A stretch of DNA of 64,000 bases from Synechococcus sp. RSCCF101 (GTDB lineage: Bacteria > Cyanobacteriota > Cyanobacteriia > PCC-6307 > Cyanobiaceae), in the NCBI RefSeq assembly GCF_008807075.1, contig NZ_CP035632.1, forward strand, positions 1,736,001 to 1,800,000, given 5' to 3'. Under the pieces are notes generated by a model. That model saw only the letters and a program-made list of their open reading frames with translations, made no database searches and was not told the DNA's origin. Every line of letters starts with the position of its first letter. Within the stretch, counting starts at the first letter, position 1. Both the position numbers and the translations under genes were made by a program. Below are positions 54,951-64,000 of the stretch, piece after piece.

Positions 54951-56464
54951 CGCAGACCGGCGTGCAGCGCCTTGAAGCGGCGCTGCTGCACGGCGTGGTC
55001 CACCACCGGCTCCGGATAGCCGCGGCGTTCCAGCGGCGCGATGGTGCCCCGAACCAGATCGGAGCTGGCCACATGGGCCAGCTCCGGCAGCCAGGTGCGG
55101 ATGTAGTCGCCATCGGGATCGAAGCGGGCCGCCTGGGTGTACGGGTTGAAGATCCGCAGGGGCTTGGGGTCCATGCCGCTGCTGGCACTCCACTGCCAGC
55201 CGCCGTTGTTGGCGGCCAGATCACCATCCACCAGGTGCTCCATGAAGGTGCGCTCGCCCCAGCGCCAGTCGCAGATCAGATCCTTGACCAGGAATGAGGC
55301 CACGATCATGCGGCAGCGGTTGTGCATCCAGCCGCTGGCCCGCAGCTGACGCATGGCGGCATCCACGATCGGCACACCGGTGAGCCCGTCGCGCCAGGCC
55401 TGGAAGTGTCCGGGGTCGTTGTCCCAGGGGAAGGCCCGCCACTGGCTCCGGTAGGGGCCCTCCGCCAGCTCCGGGAAGTGGAACAGGGCCTGCTGATAGA
55501 ACTCGCGCCAGGCCAGCTCCTGCCGCCAGACCTCGATCGACTGGCGGCCCTCCTCGCTGCGCACCTCGGTCAGGGCCTCGGCGGAGGCCTGCCAGGCCTG
55601 GCGGGGACTGAGGGTGCCGAACTTCAGGGCCGCGCTGAGGCCGGAGGTTCCCGCGGCGCCGGGGAGGTTCCGGCCGGGCTCGTAGTCGAGCAGCGGCGCC
55701 GCGGGCCCCGAAGCGCCGCAGAACCGCTGCAGCTGATCGATCGCCGCCGCTTCCCCCGGGCGGCACGGGCAGAGGGCATGGCCGGCGAAGCCGGACGCCA
55801 TGGCGGCCAGCTCCGCGCTGGCCTGCGGCAGCATCGGATCCGCCTTGCCGGCCTCGGAGCCGCTGAGGGACGGGCCGGCGTCCACCAGTCCGGAGGGGGC
55901 GGCAACGGGGACCGGGACACCGTCCGGGCGCTCGAGCTGGGCAAACCAGCGCCGCCGGTAGGGGCCGTAGACCCGGTAGGGATCGCCGGAACCGGTGAGC
56001 AGCCGCTCGGGTGGCACCAGCAGCTGGTCCCAGTCCGCCATGACGCGGCGACCGCCCGCCTGGAGGGCCGCCGCCACCCTCCGGTCCCGCTCGCGGCCGG
56101 CCGGCTCCACATCCCGGTTCCAGACCACCGCCTCGGCGTTGAGCCGCTCGGCCAGCGCCGGCAGCAGCTGCGCCGGATCACCCCGCAGGATCAGCAGCCG
56201 GCTGCCGGCTGCGCTCCAGCTCCGCTGCAGCTCCCGCAGGCTCTCGGCCAGAAACCAGAGGCGGGCCGGTGCCATCGGTGGATGGCCTGGTGCCGAGGCG
56301 CCGGCATCCGCCGGCTGCAGGATCGCCGGATCGAGCACGAACACCCCGGTGAGGGCGGGCGTGGCCTCGGCGGCGGCCCGCAGGCCCAGATTGTCGGCCA
56401 GGCGCAGGTCGCGCCGGTGCCAGAAGATCCAGCGGGGCGGCCCTTCGGTGCCCCGCATCACCAC
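54947..56464 (-). CDS. phr: Class I cyclobutane-pyrimidine-dimer photolyase
   Basis: Light-driven repair of UV-induced pyrimidine dimers using FADH- and an antenna cofactor, probably 8-HDF by similarity to the Synechococcus elongatus enzyme. The 505 residues have the classical order. First comes the alpha/beta antenna domain (IFWHRRDLRLADNLGLRAA, LTGVFVLDPAILQ), then the FAD domain (GTSGLSAALKFGTLSPRQAW, ELAWREFYQQALFHFP, WMHNRCRMIVASFLVKDLI, HLVDGDLAANNGGWQWSASS, DPKPLRIFNPYTQAARFD). It lies 2.4 kb from the domain-swapped homologue. The nudix gene upstream overlaps its start. Confidence 0.95.
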   Translation of the reverse strand: MVMRGTEGPPRWIFWHRRDLRLADNLGLRAAAEATPALTGVFVLDPAILQPADAGASAPGHPPMAPARLWFLAESLRELQRSWSAAGSRLLILRGDPAQLLPALAERLNAEAVVWNRDVEPAGRERDRRVAAALQAGGRRVMADWDQLLVPPERLLTGSGDPYRVYGPYRRRWFAQLERPDGVPVPVAAPSGLVDAGPSLSGSEAGKADPMLPQASAELAAMASGFAGHALCPCRPGEAAAIDQLQRFCGASGPAAPLLDYEPGRNLPGAAGTSGLSAALKFGTLSPRQAWQASAEALTEVRSEEGRQSIEVWRQELAWREFYQQALFHFPELAEGPYRSQWRAFPWDNDPGHFQAWRDGLTGVPIVDAAMRQLRASGWMHNRCRMIVASFLVKDLICDWRWGERTFMEHLVDGDLAANNGGWQWSASSGMDPKPLRIFNPYTQAARFDPDGDYIRTWLPELAHVASSDLVRGTIAPLERRGYPEPVVDHAVQQRRFKALHAGLR

Positions 56465-57018
56465 CCCAGCACCTGCCGGGCCCGATACCAGGCGGTGACG
56501 GTCTTGCCATCGAGGGCTTCGGACCCGTCGGCCAGACGCCGGTCGAGCTCGTCGGCGGGCATGTGCAGCACCTCCAGATCCTCATCCTCATCACCGGCGG
56601 GACGCTCCTGCAGGGGCGTGAGCTGCCGGGCCAGGAAGAGATGGATCACCTCGTCGGAATAGCCGGGGCAGGGCAGCATCAGGCCGAGGTCGTCCCAGCG
56701 GGCGGCGCTGTAGCCGGCCTCCTCCCCCAGCTCCCGCTGCATCGAGCCGAGGGGATCCTCCCCCTCCTCCAGCGTGCCGGCGGGGAATTCCAGCAGCCTG
56801 CGGGCCACCGCGAAGCGGTACTGGCGCAGGATCACCACCCGACCGTCATCGGTGACGGGCACCGCCAGGGCGGCTCCCGGGTGGCGGATCAGCCCGTAGC
56901 TGCCCTCGTGGCCCATGGGCAGGCGGAGCCGGTTGATCTCGAAGCGGATCCGGCGCGCCTGGAGGGCTCCCTCCTCGGCGATGAAACGTGAGGGCTCCGG
57001 CTCCGGCAGCGGTGGCAT
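56458..57018 (-). CDS. Nudix hydrolase (ADP-ribose pyrophosphatase type)
   Basis: Hydrolyses nucleoside diphosphate derivatives such as ADP-ribose. The 186 residues from the ATG at 57018 contain the complete Nudix box, [20 protein letters not shown] followed by AGY, preceded by [20 protein letters not shown] as in ADPR pyrophosphatases. A longer reading to 57078 adds non-conserved residues. It overlaps the start of the photolyase gene by 7 bases and follows folK, so these minus-strand genes form one unit. Confidence 0.92.
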   Translation of the reverse strand: MPPLPEPEPSRFIAEEGALQARRIRFEINRLRLPMGHEGSYGLIRHPGAALAVPVTDDGRVVILRQYRFAVARRLLEFPAGTLEEGEDPLGSMQRELGEEAGYSAARWDDLGLMLPCPGYSDEVIHLFLARQLTPLQERPAGDEDEDLEVLHMPADELDRRLADGSEALDGKTVTAWYRARQVLGW

Positions 57019-57074
57019 GCAACGAGGGGGGCGAACGCCATCAGCATGGCCTCTCGGCCTCGGCGGCGGCGGGC

Positions 57075-57611
57075 TCACTCGGGCCAGCCGCGACTGCCGG
57101 GCAGGCGTTGCGGGGGCGACGGTTCCCGGGGAAGGGCCGCCAGGGCGAGTGCGGCCGAACGGCCGTCAGGGAGGCTCAGCCCGGGATCGATGGCGGCCAG
57201 GGGAGCCAGCACGAAGCTGCGCCGGGCCAGGCGCGGATGGGGCAACTGCAGCGCCGGTTCCGAGCTGGTGCAGGCCCCGAACCAGAGCAGGTCGAGATCG
57301 AGGCTGCGCGGGCCCCAGCGCACCCCGCGCTCCCGGCCGAAGGCCGTCTCGAGGGCCTGGAGCCCCGCCAGCAGGTCCCGGGCCCGGGCGAGCCCCGCCG
57401 GCGGCTCCGGCCAGCGGATCAGCAGCGCCGCGTTCAGGTAGTCCGGCTGGGCGGGCCCTCCCACCGGCGCGGTGCGGAACTGGGGCGACCAGAGCAGAGC
57501 CTCGGGCCTCCAGGCGGCGATGAGCGCCTCCAGGCGCGGCCGGACGGCCGCCAGCGTGTCCGCGGGCCGGCCGAGGTTGGCGCCGAGGGCGATGGCGGCG
57601 GTCGCCGCCAC
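57075..57611 (-). CDS. folK: 2-amino-4-hydroxy-6-hydroxymethyldihydropteridine pyrophosphokinase
   Basis: Pyrophosphorylates the pterin precursor of folate. Using the GTG at 57611 the protein has 178 residues beginning [20 protein letters not shown]. The signature strand/loop set includes [40 protein letters not shown] (R-W-G-P-R and the D-L-D-L metal site), and [20 protein letters not shown]. It is divergent from chlD; the start codons are 57 bases apart. Other ATGs in neighbouring frames are not FolK-like. Confidence 0.94.
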   Translation of the reverse strand: MAATAAIALGANLGRPADTLAAVRPRLEALIAAWRPEALLWSPQFRTAPVGGPAQPDYLNAALLIRWPEPPAGLARARDLLAGLQALETAFGRERGVRWGPRSLDLDLLWFGACTSSEPALQLPHPRLARRSFVLAPLAAIDPGLSLPDGRSAALALAALPREPSPPQRLPGSRGWPE

Positions 57612-57668
57612 GGCGGGCGGGCATGGGGGCGGAGGCAAGATTGGGAGCCCTCGGACGACGCGGCGGAG

Positions 57669-59777
57669 ATGGTGGTGAGCGGCGACCCCGGCATGCGCCG
57701 GAGCGGCCCGGAAGCCTCGCGGGCCTTTCCCCTGGCCGCGATCACCGGCCACGGCACCCTGAAGCTGGCCCTGATGCTGGCGGCCGTGGATCCCGCCCTG
57801 GGCGGAGTGATCCTGGCCGGGGGACGCGGCACGGGGAAGAGTGTGCTGGCGCGCGGCCTGCACGCCCTGCTGCCGCCGATCGATGAACTCGATCTCGGCC
57901 CGGCCTTCGCCGCCTTCCACATCGATCCCCAGCGCCCCCAGGACTGGGATGAGACGGTGCGGCAGCGCATCCGCGCGCTGGAGGGGGATGCGGGCGAGGC
58001 GACCACCACGACCGCGCCGCCCACACGGGTCGTGCCGGCGCCGTTCGTGCAGGTGCCGCTCGGAGTGAGCGAGGACCGGCTGGTGGGCTCGGTGGACGTG
58101 GCGGCCTCCCTGGAGCGGGGCGAGGCGGTGTTCCAGCCGGGACTGCTGGCGGAAGCGCACCGGGGCGTGCTCTTCCTCGATGAGATCAATCTGCTCGACG
58201 ACGGGATCGTGAATCTGATCCTCGCCGCCACGGGCAGCGGCGTGAACCGGCTGGAACGGGAGGGCCTCAGCCAGAGCCATCCCTGCCGCCCGCTCCTGAT
58301 CGCCACCTTCAACCCGGAGGAGGGGGCCGTGCGGGATCACCTGCTCGATCGCTTCGCCATCGCCCTCTCGGCCGACCAGGTGCTGACCGCCGAGCAGCGG
58401 GTGCAGGTGACCGAGTCGGTGCTCGATCACGGTGAGGCCTGGGACGGCTTCCAGCAGCGCTGGGCGGAGGAGAGCGACGCCCTCGCGACCCAGCTGCTCC
58501 TGGCCCGGCAGTGGCTGCCGGATGTGCGCATCAGCTCCGAGCAGCTGCGCTACCTGGTGGGCGAGGCCCTGCGGGGCGGCGTCGAGGGCCACCGGGCGGA
58601 GCTGTTCGCCGCCCGGGTGGCCCGCGCCCATGCGGCCCTCAGCGGCCGTGACCGGGTGGAGGCCGATGACCTTGAGGTGGCGGTGCGGCTGGTGATCGCC
58701 CCCCGGGCCCGTCAGCAACCACCGCAGGACCCCGAGCAGCCGATGGAGCCCCCGCCGCCCCCGCCGGCTGACGAGAGTCCGGAACCGCCCCAGGGAAGCG
58801 AGGCGGAGTCCGAGCCGGACAGCGGCGAGTCCGAGGAGCAGGAGAGCGACAGCGAGGACGACCAGGACCAGGCCCCGCCCTCGGTGCCGGAGGAGTTTCT
58901 GCTGGATCCCGAGGCGGTGGCCGTGGATCCGGATCTGCTCCTGTTCGCCTCGGCCCGCTCGCGGGCCGGCAGCAGCGGCAGCCGTTCGGTCGTGCTGAGC
59001 GACAGCCGCGGGCGCTACGTCCGGCCGGTGCTGCCGCGGGGGCCGGTCCGGCGCATCGCGGTGGATGCCACCCTGCGCGCCGCCGCCCCGCACCAGAAGT
59101 CCCGGCGGGCGCGGCAGCCCGGCCGGCCCGTGATCGTGGAGGAGAGCGACCTCAGGGCCAAGCAGCTGCAGCGCCGCACCGGTGCCCTGGTGATCTTCCT
59201 GGTGGATGCCAGTGGCTCGATGGCCCTGAACCGCATGCAGAGCGCCAAGGGGGCCGTGATCCGGCTGCTGAGCGAGGCCTATGAAAACCGCGACGAAGTG
59301 GCCCTGATCCCCTTCCGGGGCGACCGGGCCGAGGTGCTGCTGCCTCCCACCCGCTCGATCACGGCTGCACGGCGGCGGCTGGAGACCATGCCCTGCGGCG
59401 GCGGCTCACCTCTGGCCCATGGCCTCAGCCAGGCCGCACGCGTCGGCGCCAACGCCATGGCGACGGGGGACCTGGGCCAGGTGGTGGTGGTGGCGATCAC
59501 CGACGGCCGGGGCAACGTGCCCCTGAGCACCTCCCTCGGCCAGCCGCAGCTCGAGGGCGAGGCGGCGGTGGACCTCAAGCAGGAGGTGCTGGACGTCGCG
59601 GCGCGCTACCGCTCCCTCGGGCTGCGGCTACTGGTGATCGACACCGAGCGGCGCTTCATCGGCAGCGGCATGGGGCCGGATCTGGCCCAGGCGGCCGGCG
59701 GCCGCTACGTGGCCCTGCCCAAGGCGAGCGATCAGGCGATCGCCGCCATCGCCCTGGATGCGATTCAGGGGGTCTGA
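57669..59777 (+). CDS. chlD: Magnesium chelatase, subunit D
   Basis: AAA+ subunit that, with ChlI and ChlH, inserts Mg2+ into protoporphyrin IX, the first committed step of chlorophyll synthesis. From the ATG at 57669 it is 702 residues. The N-terminal AAA+ domain has a P-loop-like [20 protein letters not shown], the Walker-B-like [19 protein letters not shown], and [20 protein letters not shown]. The middle (about 355-415) is a Pro/Glu/Ser-rich acidic linker. The C-terminal von Willebrand A domain carries the MIDAS motif [20 protein letters not shown] and [15 protein letters not shown]. It is convergent with the MCE gene (13-base overlap). Confidence 0.97.
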   Translation: MVVSGDPGMRRSGPEASRAFPLAAITGHGTLKLALMLAAVDPALGGVILAGGRGTGKSVLARGLHALLPPIDELDLGPAFAAFHIDPQRPQDWDETVRQRIRALEGDAGEATTTTAPPTRVVPAPFVQVPLGVSEDRLVGSVDVAASLERGEAVFQPGLLAEAHRGVLFLDEINLLDDGIVNLILAATGSGVNRLEREGLSQSHPCRPLLIATFNPEEGAVRDHLLDRFAIALSADQVLTAEQRVQVTESVLDHGEAWDGFQQRWAEESDALATQLLLARQWLPDVRISSEQLRYLVGEALRGGVEGHRAELFAARVARAHAALSGRDRVEADDLEVAVRLVIAPRARQQPPQDPEQPMEPPPPPPADESPEPPQGSEAESEPDSGESEEQESDSEDDQDQAPPSVPEEFLLDPEAVAVDPDLLLFASARSRAGSSGSRSVVLSDSRGRYVRPVLPRGPVRRIAVDATLRAAAPHQKSRRARQPGRPVIVEESDLRAKQLQRRTGALVIFLVDASGSMALNRMQSAKGAVIRLLSEAYENRDEVALIPFRGDRAEVLLPPTRSITAARRRLETMPCGGGSPLAHGLSQAARVGANAMATGDLGQVVVVAITDGRGNVPLSTSLGQPQLEGEAAVDLKQEVLDVAARYRSLGLRLLVIDTERRFIGSGMGPDLAQAAGGRYVALPKASDQAIAAIALDAIQGV

Positions 59778-60709
59778 GCCGGCTCTTCGGGAGCGGTCCG
59801 GGCCGGGTAGAGCTCCTCGAAGAAGGCACCGAGGCCGATCGTGACGCTGCGCACGGCGGAGACGAACTGCGGATCGGCGGTGAGCTGCTCCACCTGACCT
59901 CCCACGGCATCGATCTTTGCGGTCAGTTCCCGGGCATTGACCAGGGTGCGCCGCAGGTCGCTGATGGTCTCGGGGGAGTCAAACGCTGCCGTGATGTTGT
60001 CCACATGGGCGGCGGCACTGGCGGCCCGTTCGGTGGCGGTCTGGAGATTGGCGAGCACGGGCTCCGCCCTCGACACCGTGGCGCGCAGATCGGTGATCAG
60101 TCGGCCCACGTCCTGGGTCACGGCGTCGGCCTGCTCCATGAACAGCTCGGCCTCCGCCGCCGTCTCGGTGAACTGCTGCGTGGAGCGCACCAGCTCATCG
60201 ACCAGGTTCTGTCGCTCGGCCTCGCTCAGCAGCCGCTGCATGGTCTCGGTCACCGTCTCCAGGCTCGGCGCCCGCACACCCGGCACGGCATCGCCGTTGC
60301 AGAGGATCAGCTCGGCGGGGCAATCCTCGGCCAGGGGCCCGGGCACCGGCTCGCGCGGGATCGTCCCCTGGCTCACCAGAGCCACCTGGGCATCGCCACC
60401 GAGAAGGGATCCCGCGGCCACCGTCGCCGTCACCGGCAGGGGCAGGGTCAGGGTGTCGTCGTGGAGGTCGAGCAGCGCATGAACGGCGTCGGGACGCACC
60501 GACACCGAGCGCACACTGCCCACCACCACCCCGCGGAAGGTGACCGGTGAGCGGGCCGCCAGACCACCGGCATCGGCGAAGCTCGCATCGAGCGTCCAGG
60601 TGCGGGACGCCAGATTCACACCCCGCAGCCACAGCCAGAACAGGCCGGCTCCCACGACCGCCCCGACCAGGGAGAAGCCCACGATCGCTTCCCGGACGCT
60701 GCGGCGCAT
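59765..60709 (-). CDS. MlaD/MCE-domain lipid-transport protein
   Basis: Substrate-binding component of an Mla/TGD2-type ABC lipid transporter between outer and inner (or thylakoid) membranes. The 314 residues start with a signal-anchor helix ([19 protein letters not shown] region). An MCE domain follows at about 36-120 ([40 protein letters not shown]) with a helical coiled C-terminal tail ([20 protein letters not shown]). It lies 3 bases downstream of the ATPase gene on the same strand; the permease (MlaE) is not in this window. Confidence 0.93.
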   Translation of the reverse strand: MRRSVREAIVGFSLVGAVVGAGLFWLWLRGVNLASRTWTLDASFADAGGLAARSPVTFRGVVVGSVRSVSVRPDAVHALLDLHDDTLTLPLPVTATVAAGSLLGGDAQVALVSQGTIPREPVPGPLAEDCPAELILCNGDAVPGVRAPSLETVTETMQRLLSEAERQNLVDELVRSTQQFTETAAEAELFMEQADAVTQDVGRLITDLRATVSRAEPVLANLQTATERAASAAAHVDNITAAFDSPETISDLRRTLVNARELTAKIDAVGGQVEQLTADPQFVSAVRSVTIGLGAFFEELYPARTAPEEPAQTP

Positions 60710-60712
60710 TGA

Positions 60713-61549
60713 TCAGAGCTCCGCGGGCTGCATCGGTCCGTCGAGGCTACCGCTGCGGAACTGGCGCACGTAGGCGTTGTCGCTGCAGCGAAAGTCCTCC
60801 ACGCTGCCGGTCCAGCGGAAGCGACCGTCGTAGAGCAGCACCACCCGTTCGGCCGCCCGCTCGATCGTGCTGATCACATGGCTGACCACCACCGAACAGC
60901 CGCAGGCCACCTGGGTGGTGGTGACGATCAGATCCTCGATCCGGGTGCTGGCGACGGGGTCGAGACCAGCGGTGGGTTCATCGAAGAGCAGCAGCGGCTG
61001 CTGACCATCCGGCCGGGCGGGATCGTCGATCAGGGCGCGGGCGAAGCTGACCCGCTTCTGCATGCCACCGCTCAGCTCGGAGGGAAGCAGCGATTCGATG
61101 CCCGAAAGCCCCACCGCGGCCAGGGCCCGGGCCACCCGCTCGCGGATCTCGCTCGCCGGAATCCGGCCCTGGCGATAGAGGAGAAAGCCCACGTTCTCCT
61201 GCACCGTGAGCGAGGCGAGCAGAGCGGGACTCTGGAACACGAGCCGCACATCGGGCGGGTGGCGCTGGTCCAGACGCAGATAGCGCTGCGGCGCCCCGAA
61301 CAGCTCGAGCTCGCCGCTACTGGGCAGGATGAGGCCCGCGAGGATGCGAAGGATGGTGGACTTGCCGGCGCCGGATGGTCCCACCACCGCCAGACGCTCG
61401 CCGGGATGGAGGGTGAGGTCGATGTCATCGAGCACCAGGCGGGACCCCCAGCGCATGCCCAGGGAGCGCATCGCCACCACCGGCGGTGAGGCCCCGCTGC
61501 CGACCCCGTCCGTGGAGTCGCAGGGACGCGCAGCGGAAGGCCGGGCCAT
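60713..61549 (-). CDS. ABC-transporter ATPase, MlaF type
   Basis: Nucleotide-binding subunit of the same lipid transporter. The 278 residues contain the Walker A VVGPSGAGKSTILRILAGLI, Q-loop VRLVFQSPALLASLTVQENV, signature LPSELSGGMQKRVSFARALI and Walker B LLLFDEPTAGLDPVASTRIE. The H-loop is in VVVSHVISTIERAAERVVLL. The segment SGGMQKRV is typical of MlaF-type proteins. The N-terminal 25 residues are variable. It is divergent from the yvcK-like gene and followed by the MCE gene after 3 bases. Confidence 0.94.
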   Translation of the reverse strand: MARPSAARPCDSTDGVGSGASPPVVAMRSLGMRWGSRLVLDDIDLTLHPGERLAVVGPSGAGKSTILRILAGLILPSSGELELFGAPQRYLRLDQRHPPDVRLVFQSPALLASLTVQENVGFLLYRQGRIPASEIRERVARALAAVGLSGIESLLPSELSGGMQKRVSFARALIDDPARPDGQQPLLLFDEPTAGLDPVASTRIEDLIVTTTQVACGCSVVVSHVISTIERAAERVVLLYDGRFRWTGSVEDFRCSDNAYVRQFRSGSLDGPMQPAEL

Positions 61550-61624
61550 CGCGGAGTCGGGCGTCGCCTCAGCTTGCCATCAACGAGCGGGACGCAGGGG
61601 GCAGCAGGGGCTGTCCGCCCTTCG

Positions 61625-61630
61625 TACAGT
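61625..61630 (+). promoter_or_regulatory. Possible -10 element of the yvcK-like gene
   Basis: TACAGT in the 170-base gap between the divergent ATPase and yvcK-like genes, 95 bases before the chosen GTG. No -35 is seen. Confidence 0.25.
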
Positions 61631-61719
61631 CCCAGCATCCTGAGGGGGCCTCGAAGATCTTGCGCGCCAGGCCGCCCACGCTCCCGCCCCATGGTGAGCC
61701 GGCCCACGACGCGGGGCTG

Positions 61720-63075
61720 GTGAGCCGCTCCTGGCGCGCCGTGCGCTGGCTGCAGCCGGGGCTGGTGGTGAAGCGCTGGCTGGTGACCTCCGGCCTGGGC
61801 CTGGTGGTGGCGCTGCTGGGTGCGGCCATCTGGGCGGACTTCAAGCCCGTCTACTGGACCCTGGAGACGGTGGAGTGGCTGCTCCAGACCCTCACCTCCG
61901 CCATGCCGAGGCAGGTGACCGGTCCGGCGATTCTGCTGCTGGGCGTCGGCCTGGTGATCTGGGGCCAGAGCCGCAGCTTCGGGTCGATCCAGCGGGCTCT
62001 GGCGCCGGAGAAGGACACCTCGCTGCTGGACGCCCTGCGGGCCCAGAACCGCCTCGACCGGGGACCGGCCATCGTCGCCATCGGCGGGGGAACCGGTCTC
62101 TCCACCCTCCTCAGCGGCCTGAAGCGCTACAGCAGCCGCATCACGGCCATCGTCACCGTGGCCGATGACGGCGGCAGCAGCGGCGTGCTGCGCAGGGAGC
62201 TCGGCGTGCAGCCCCCCGGCGACATCCGCAACTGCCTGGCCGCCCTCTCCACCGAGGAGCCCCTGCTCACCCGCCTGTTCCAGTACCGCTTCCCCAACCG
62301 CAGCGGCCTGGCGGGCCACAGTTTCGGCAACCTCTTTCTCACGGCCCTCGCCGCCATCACCGGCAGCCTGGAATCGGCGATCACCGCCAGCGGCCGCGTG
62401 CTCGCGGTCCAGGGCCAGGTGGTGCCGGCCACCAGCGCCGATGTGCGGCTCTGGGCCGATCTGGAGGACGGCCGCCGCCTCGAGGGCGAATCAGCGATCG
62501 GGAAGGCCAGTGCACCGATCCGGCGTCTGGGCTGCACGCCCGAAACGCCGGCTGCCCTGCCCAGAGCCCTGGAGGCCATTGCCGGTGCCGATCTGATCGT
62601 GCTGGGTCCCGGCAGCCTCTACACCTCGCTGCTGCCGAATCTGCTGGTGCCCGACCTAGTGCAGGCTCTGCTGCAGAGCCGGGCGCCCAGGCTGTACGTC
62701 TGCAACCTGATGACCCAGCCCGGCGAGACCGATGGGCTGGATGTGGAGGGTCACCTGCGGGCGATCGAATCCCAGCTGAGTCAGCTGGGGGTGGAGGAAC
62801 TGCTCTTCCCCGCGGTGCTCGTTCAGGAACCGATCCGCAATCGCGGCCTGCTGGAGCACTACGCCCGGCACGGCGCCATGCCCGTGGCGTGTCCCACCGC
62901 CCGGCTGCGCCGGCAGGGGTATGAGGTGATGCAGGCGCCACTGCTGAGCAACCGCACCGATGGCGTGCGCCACGATCCCCGCAGCCTGGCGATCGCCGTG
63001 ATGCGCTTCTACCGCAGGCATCGTTCGGGACTGGAACAGTCGCTGCGCCAGCAGATGGCCGACCGGCTGAGCTGA
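61720..63075 (+). CDS. YvcK/CofD-like protein with N-terminal membrane helices
   Basis: Homologue of YvcK, a UDP-sugar-binding protein important for growth on gluconeogenic substrates and for envelope shape in other bacteria. From the GTG at 61720 it has 451 residues; a TTG at 61660 is also in frame. Two hydrophobic segments (TSGLGLVVALLGAAIW and GPAILLLGVGLVIW) precede the core. The YvcK motifs are VAIGGGTGLSTLLSGLKRYS, TVADDGGSSGVLRRELGVQP, GDIRNCLAALS, GLAGHSFGNLFLTALAAITG, and DLIVLGPGSLYTSLLPNLLV. An upstream ATG (61691) gives only ten codons. Confidence 0.9.
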   Translation: MSRSWRAVRWLQPGLVVKRWLVTSGLGLVVALLGAAIWADFKPVYWTLETVEWLLQTLTSAMPRQVTGPAILLLGVGLVIWGQSRSFGSIQRALAPEKDTSLLDALRAQNRLDRGPAIVAIGGGTGLSTLLSGLKRYSSRITAIVTVADDGGSSGVLRRELGVQPPGDIRNCLAALSTEEPLLTRLFQYRFPNRSGLAGHSFGNLFLTALAAITGSLESAITASGRVLAVQGQVVPATSADVRLWADLEDGRRLEGESAIGKASAPIRRLGCTPETPAALPRALEAIAGADLIVLGPGSLYTSLLPNLLVPDLVQALLQSRAPRLYVCNLMTQPGETDGLDVEGHLRAIESQLSQLGVEELLFPAVLVQEPIRNRGLLEHYARHGAMPVACPTARLRRQGYEVMQAPLLSNRTDGVRHDPRSLAIAVMRFYRRHRSGLEQSLRQQMADRLS

Positions 63076-63134
63076 AGACAGCCGGCTGGGCTGAGGACAG
63101 ACGACGAATAGCAGCCGTGCCGTGAGCCCGGGGT

Positions 63135-63686
63135 TCAGTACGCGTCCTGGAGTTCGTAGAAGTCCTGCTGGACGTAGTCCTTGCGGAGGGGGTAGCCCTT
63201 CCAGTCCTCCGGCATCAGCAGACGCTTCGGATGGGGATGGCCCTCGAAGCGGATGCCGAACATGTCGAAGGTCTCACGCTCCTGCCAGTCGGCACCGCGG
63301 AACAGGCCGTAGAGGCTCGGGATGGACAGCTCGCCATCCCGCTCGAGGAACACCTTCAGCCGCACCTCGGCCGGCCGGGCGTCGGGCGCCGGCGAGGGAT
63401 TGGCGGACGCCGCCAGAGCGACGAGGTGATAGAAGCTCACCAGTCGTCCGCCCGGACCTTCGTCGTAGCCGCCCTGGCACTGGAGGTAGTCGAAGCCATG
63501 GCCCTTCAGGGCCGCGGCGATCACCGGCAGGAACAGCGGCTCGACGCCGATCATCTCCACCCCCTTGTGATCGGGGGCGAGCACGGCGTGCTCGAAGCCC
63601 TGTTCGCTCAGCCAGGCGCTGACGGGGCCGGGAGCGGGAGGAGCCGGGGCGGCGGGTGCTGCGGCGGCGGGCTTGGATTCAGGCAT
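63135..63686 (-). CDS. ndhJ: NAD(P)H-quinone oxidoreductase subunit J
   Basis: Peripheral-arm subunit of the cyanobacterial NDH-1 complex, which uses ferredoxin for respiration, cyclic electron flow and CO2 uptake. From the ATG at 63686 it has 183 residues. A Pro/Ala-rich lead is followed by [20 protein letters not shown]. The NuoC-type signature is [20 protein letters not shown] with [20 protein letters not shown]. The ndhK gene upstream overlaps its start by 8 bases, as in the usual ndhC-K-J operon. Confidence 0.97.
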   Translation of the reverse strand: MPESKPAAAAPAAPAPPAPGPVSAWLSEQGFEHAVLAPDHKGVEMIGVEPLFLPVIAAALKGHGFDYLQCQGGYDEGPGGRLVSFYHLVALAASANPSPAPDARPAEVRLKVFLERDGELSIPSLYGLFRGADWQERETFDMFGIRFEGHPHPKRLLMPEDWKGYPLRKDYVQQDFYELQDAY

Positions 63687-64000
63687 CGGAGCTGGGCGGA
63701 GTGGCGGTGGCGGGAACGGCGTCGGTGCTCTCGGGCAGGGGCAGCCCGGCTCCGGGCGCGAGGGCGGCCTGCTGGGTCTCCGCCCGCAGATAGGCACCCG
63801 TGACCTCCGGGGCCACCTCCTTCATGGCGTGCTCCACGGTGAGGTAACGGTGGGTGGGCTTGAGCAGAGCCCGCTCCATCACGGATTCATTGGCCACCTT
63901 CTTGCGCAGCTTGATCACGGCGTCGAAGATCGCCTCCGGCCGGGGCGGGCAGCCCGGCAGGTAGAGGTCCACGGGGATCAGCTTGTCCACACCCCGGACC
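63679..64000 (-). CDS. ndhK: NAD(P)H-quinone oxidoreductase subunit K, C-terminal part (cut by window edge)
   Basis: Subunit of NDH-1 carrying the N2 iron-sulfur cluster. Only the last 106 codons are present; the start and most cysteines lie beyond the right edge. The conserved [20 protein letters not shown] contains the last cluster cysteine and is characteristic, followed by the family segment [20 protein letters not shown]. The remaining tail is variable and Ala/Pro-rich. It overlaps ndhJ and precedes it in transcription. Confidence 0.95.
   Translation of the reverse strand, partial: VRGVDKLIPVDLYLPGCPPRPEAIFDAVIKLRKKVANESVMERALLKPTHRYLTVEHAMKEVAPEVTGAYLRAETQQAALAPGAGLPLPESTDAVPATATPPSSDA

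Noticed and set aside
57075-59093. A 672-codon minus-strand frame joining antisense chlD to folK
   Set aside because: Only the last 178 codons are FolK; the upstream part is antisense of chlD, so the start was moved to 57611.

Overview
The window is strongly G+C-rich and comes from an alpha-cyanobacterium of the Synechococcus/Cyanobium/Prochlorococcus group. The evidence is the density of oxygenic-photosynthesis genes (psbH, psbN, psbI, psbK, chlD, ndhJ, ndhK), the cyanobacterial nitrogen regulator NtcA, the plastid-type IspH, many small cyanobacteria-specific families (DUF3084, DUF3146, DUF3155, DUF3181, DUF3769, DUF1997, DUF4079), and the order pth-tatA-psbH/psbN-psbI followed by leuD-leuC-cinA. 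The high G+C points to a Cyanobium-like or subcluster-5-type freshwater, brackish or coastal picocyanobacterium rather than Prochlorococcus. No insertion sequence, prophage, CRISPR array or rRNA operon is visible. The window is compact chromosomal backbone.

Layout. 1-3.5 kb: dcd (cut by the left edge), rph, ntcA with a perfect self-recognition promoter, a coiled-coil membrane protein and a YqgF-like nuclease. 3.5-8.4 kb: pth, tatA and psbH on the minus strand, then psbN, a frameshifted family-38 alpha-mannosidase and psbI. 8.5-18.4 kb: a large LptD/OstA-like outer-membrane protein, a pentapeptide-repeat protein, leuD/leuC, cinA plus a WecA/MraY-type transferase, glyA and tRNA-Arg. 18.5-28.8 kb: three small conserved genes, murJ, sfsA, an ammonium transporter, ispH, DUF1997, DUF4079, purH, an esterase and DUF3155. 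29-33 kb: an orphan histidine kinase, cobS, tgt, psbK and a WecG-type glycosyltransferase. 33-42 kb: a 1082-residue phosphorylase-kinase-alpha/beta-like GH15 protein, an oxidoreductase, a CNNM/CorC protein, a NapH-like iron-sulfur membrane protein fused to a cyclic-nucleotide-binding domain, tRNA-Met and a secreted protein. 42-50.4 kb: pyrE, ygfZ, a RecB-like nuclease, a phosphohexomutase, rdgB, a carotenoid oxygenase, hisB and a phosphopantetheinyl transferase. 50.4-57.6 kb: fabI, a photolyase-fold protein with inverted domain order and an iron-sulfur-type cysteine set, a lipoprotein, a thioredoxin-like protein, a DegT aminotransferase, a class I photolyase, a Nudix hydrolase and folK. 57.6-64 kb: chlD, an Mla-type lipid transporter pair, a YvcK-like protein with membrane anchors, and ndhJ/ndhK (cut by the right edge).

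Several gene sets belong together functionally. These are leuC/leuD (leucine synthesis), tatA with psbH, ndhK/ndhJ (NDH-1), the MCE protein with its ATPase (lipid transport), and phosphohexomutase/rdgB. NtcA and the ammonium transporter make the window relevant to nitrogen control. A stretch rich in DNA- and nucleotide-repair functions (RdgB, two photolyase-fold proteins, Nudix) lies between 46.8 and 57 kb.

The two strongest novelties are the domain-swapped, probably iron-sulfur-containing photolyase homologue at 51.2-52.5 kb and the full-length phosphorylase-kinase-regulatory-subunit-like protein at 33.2-36.5 kb. One quality warning applies. Five genes (alpha-mannosidase, RecB-like nuclease, rdgB, phosphopantetheinyl transferase, lipoprotein) each carry one apparent single-base deletion in a G or C run, a pattern more like sequencing or assembly error than true gene decay.
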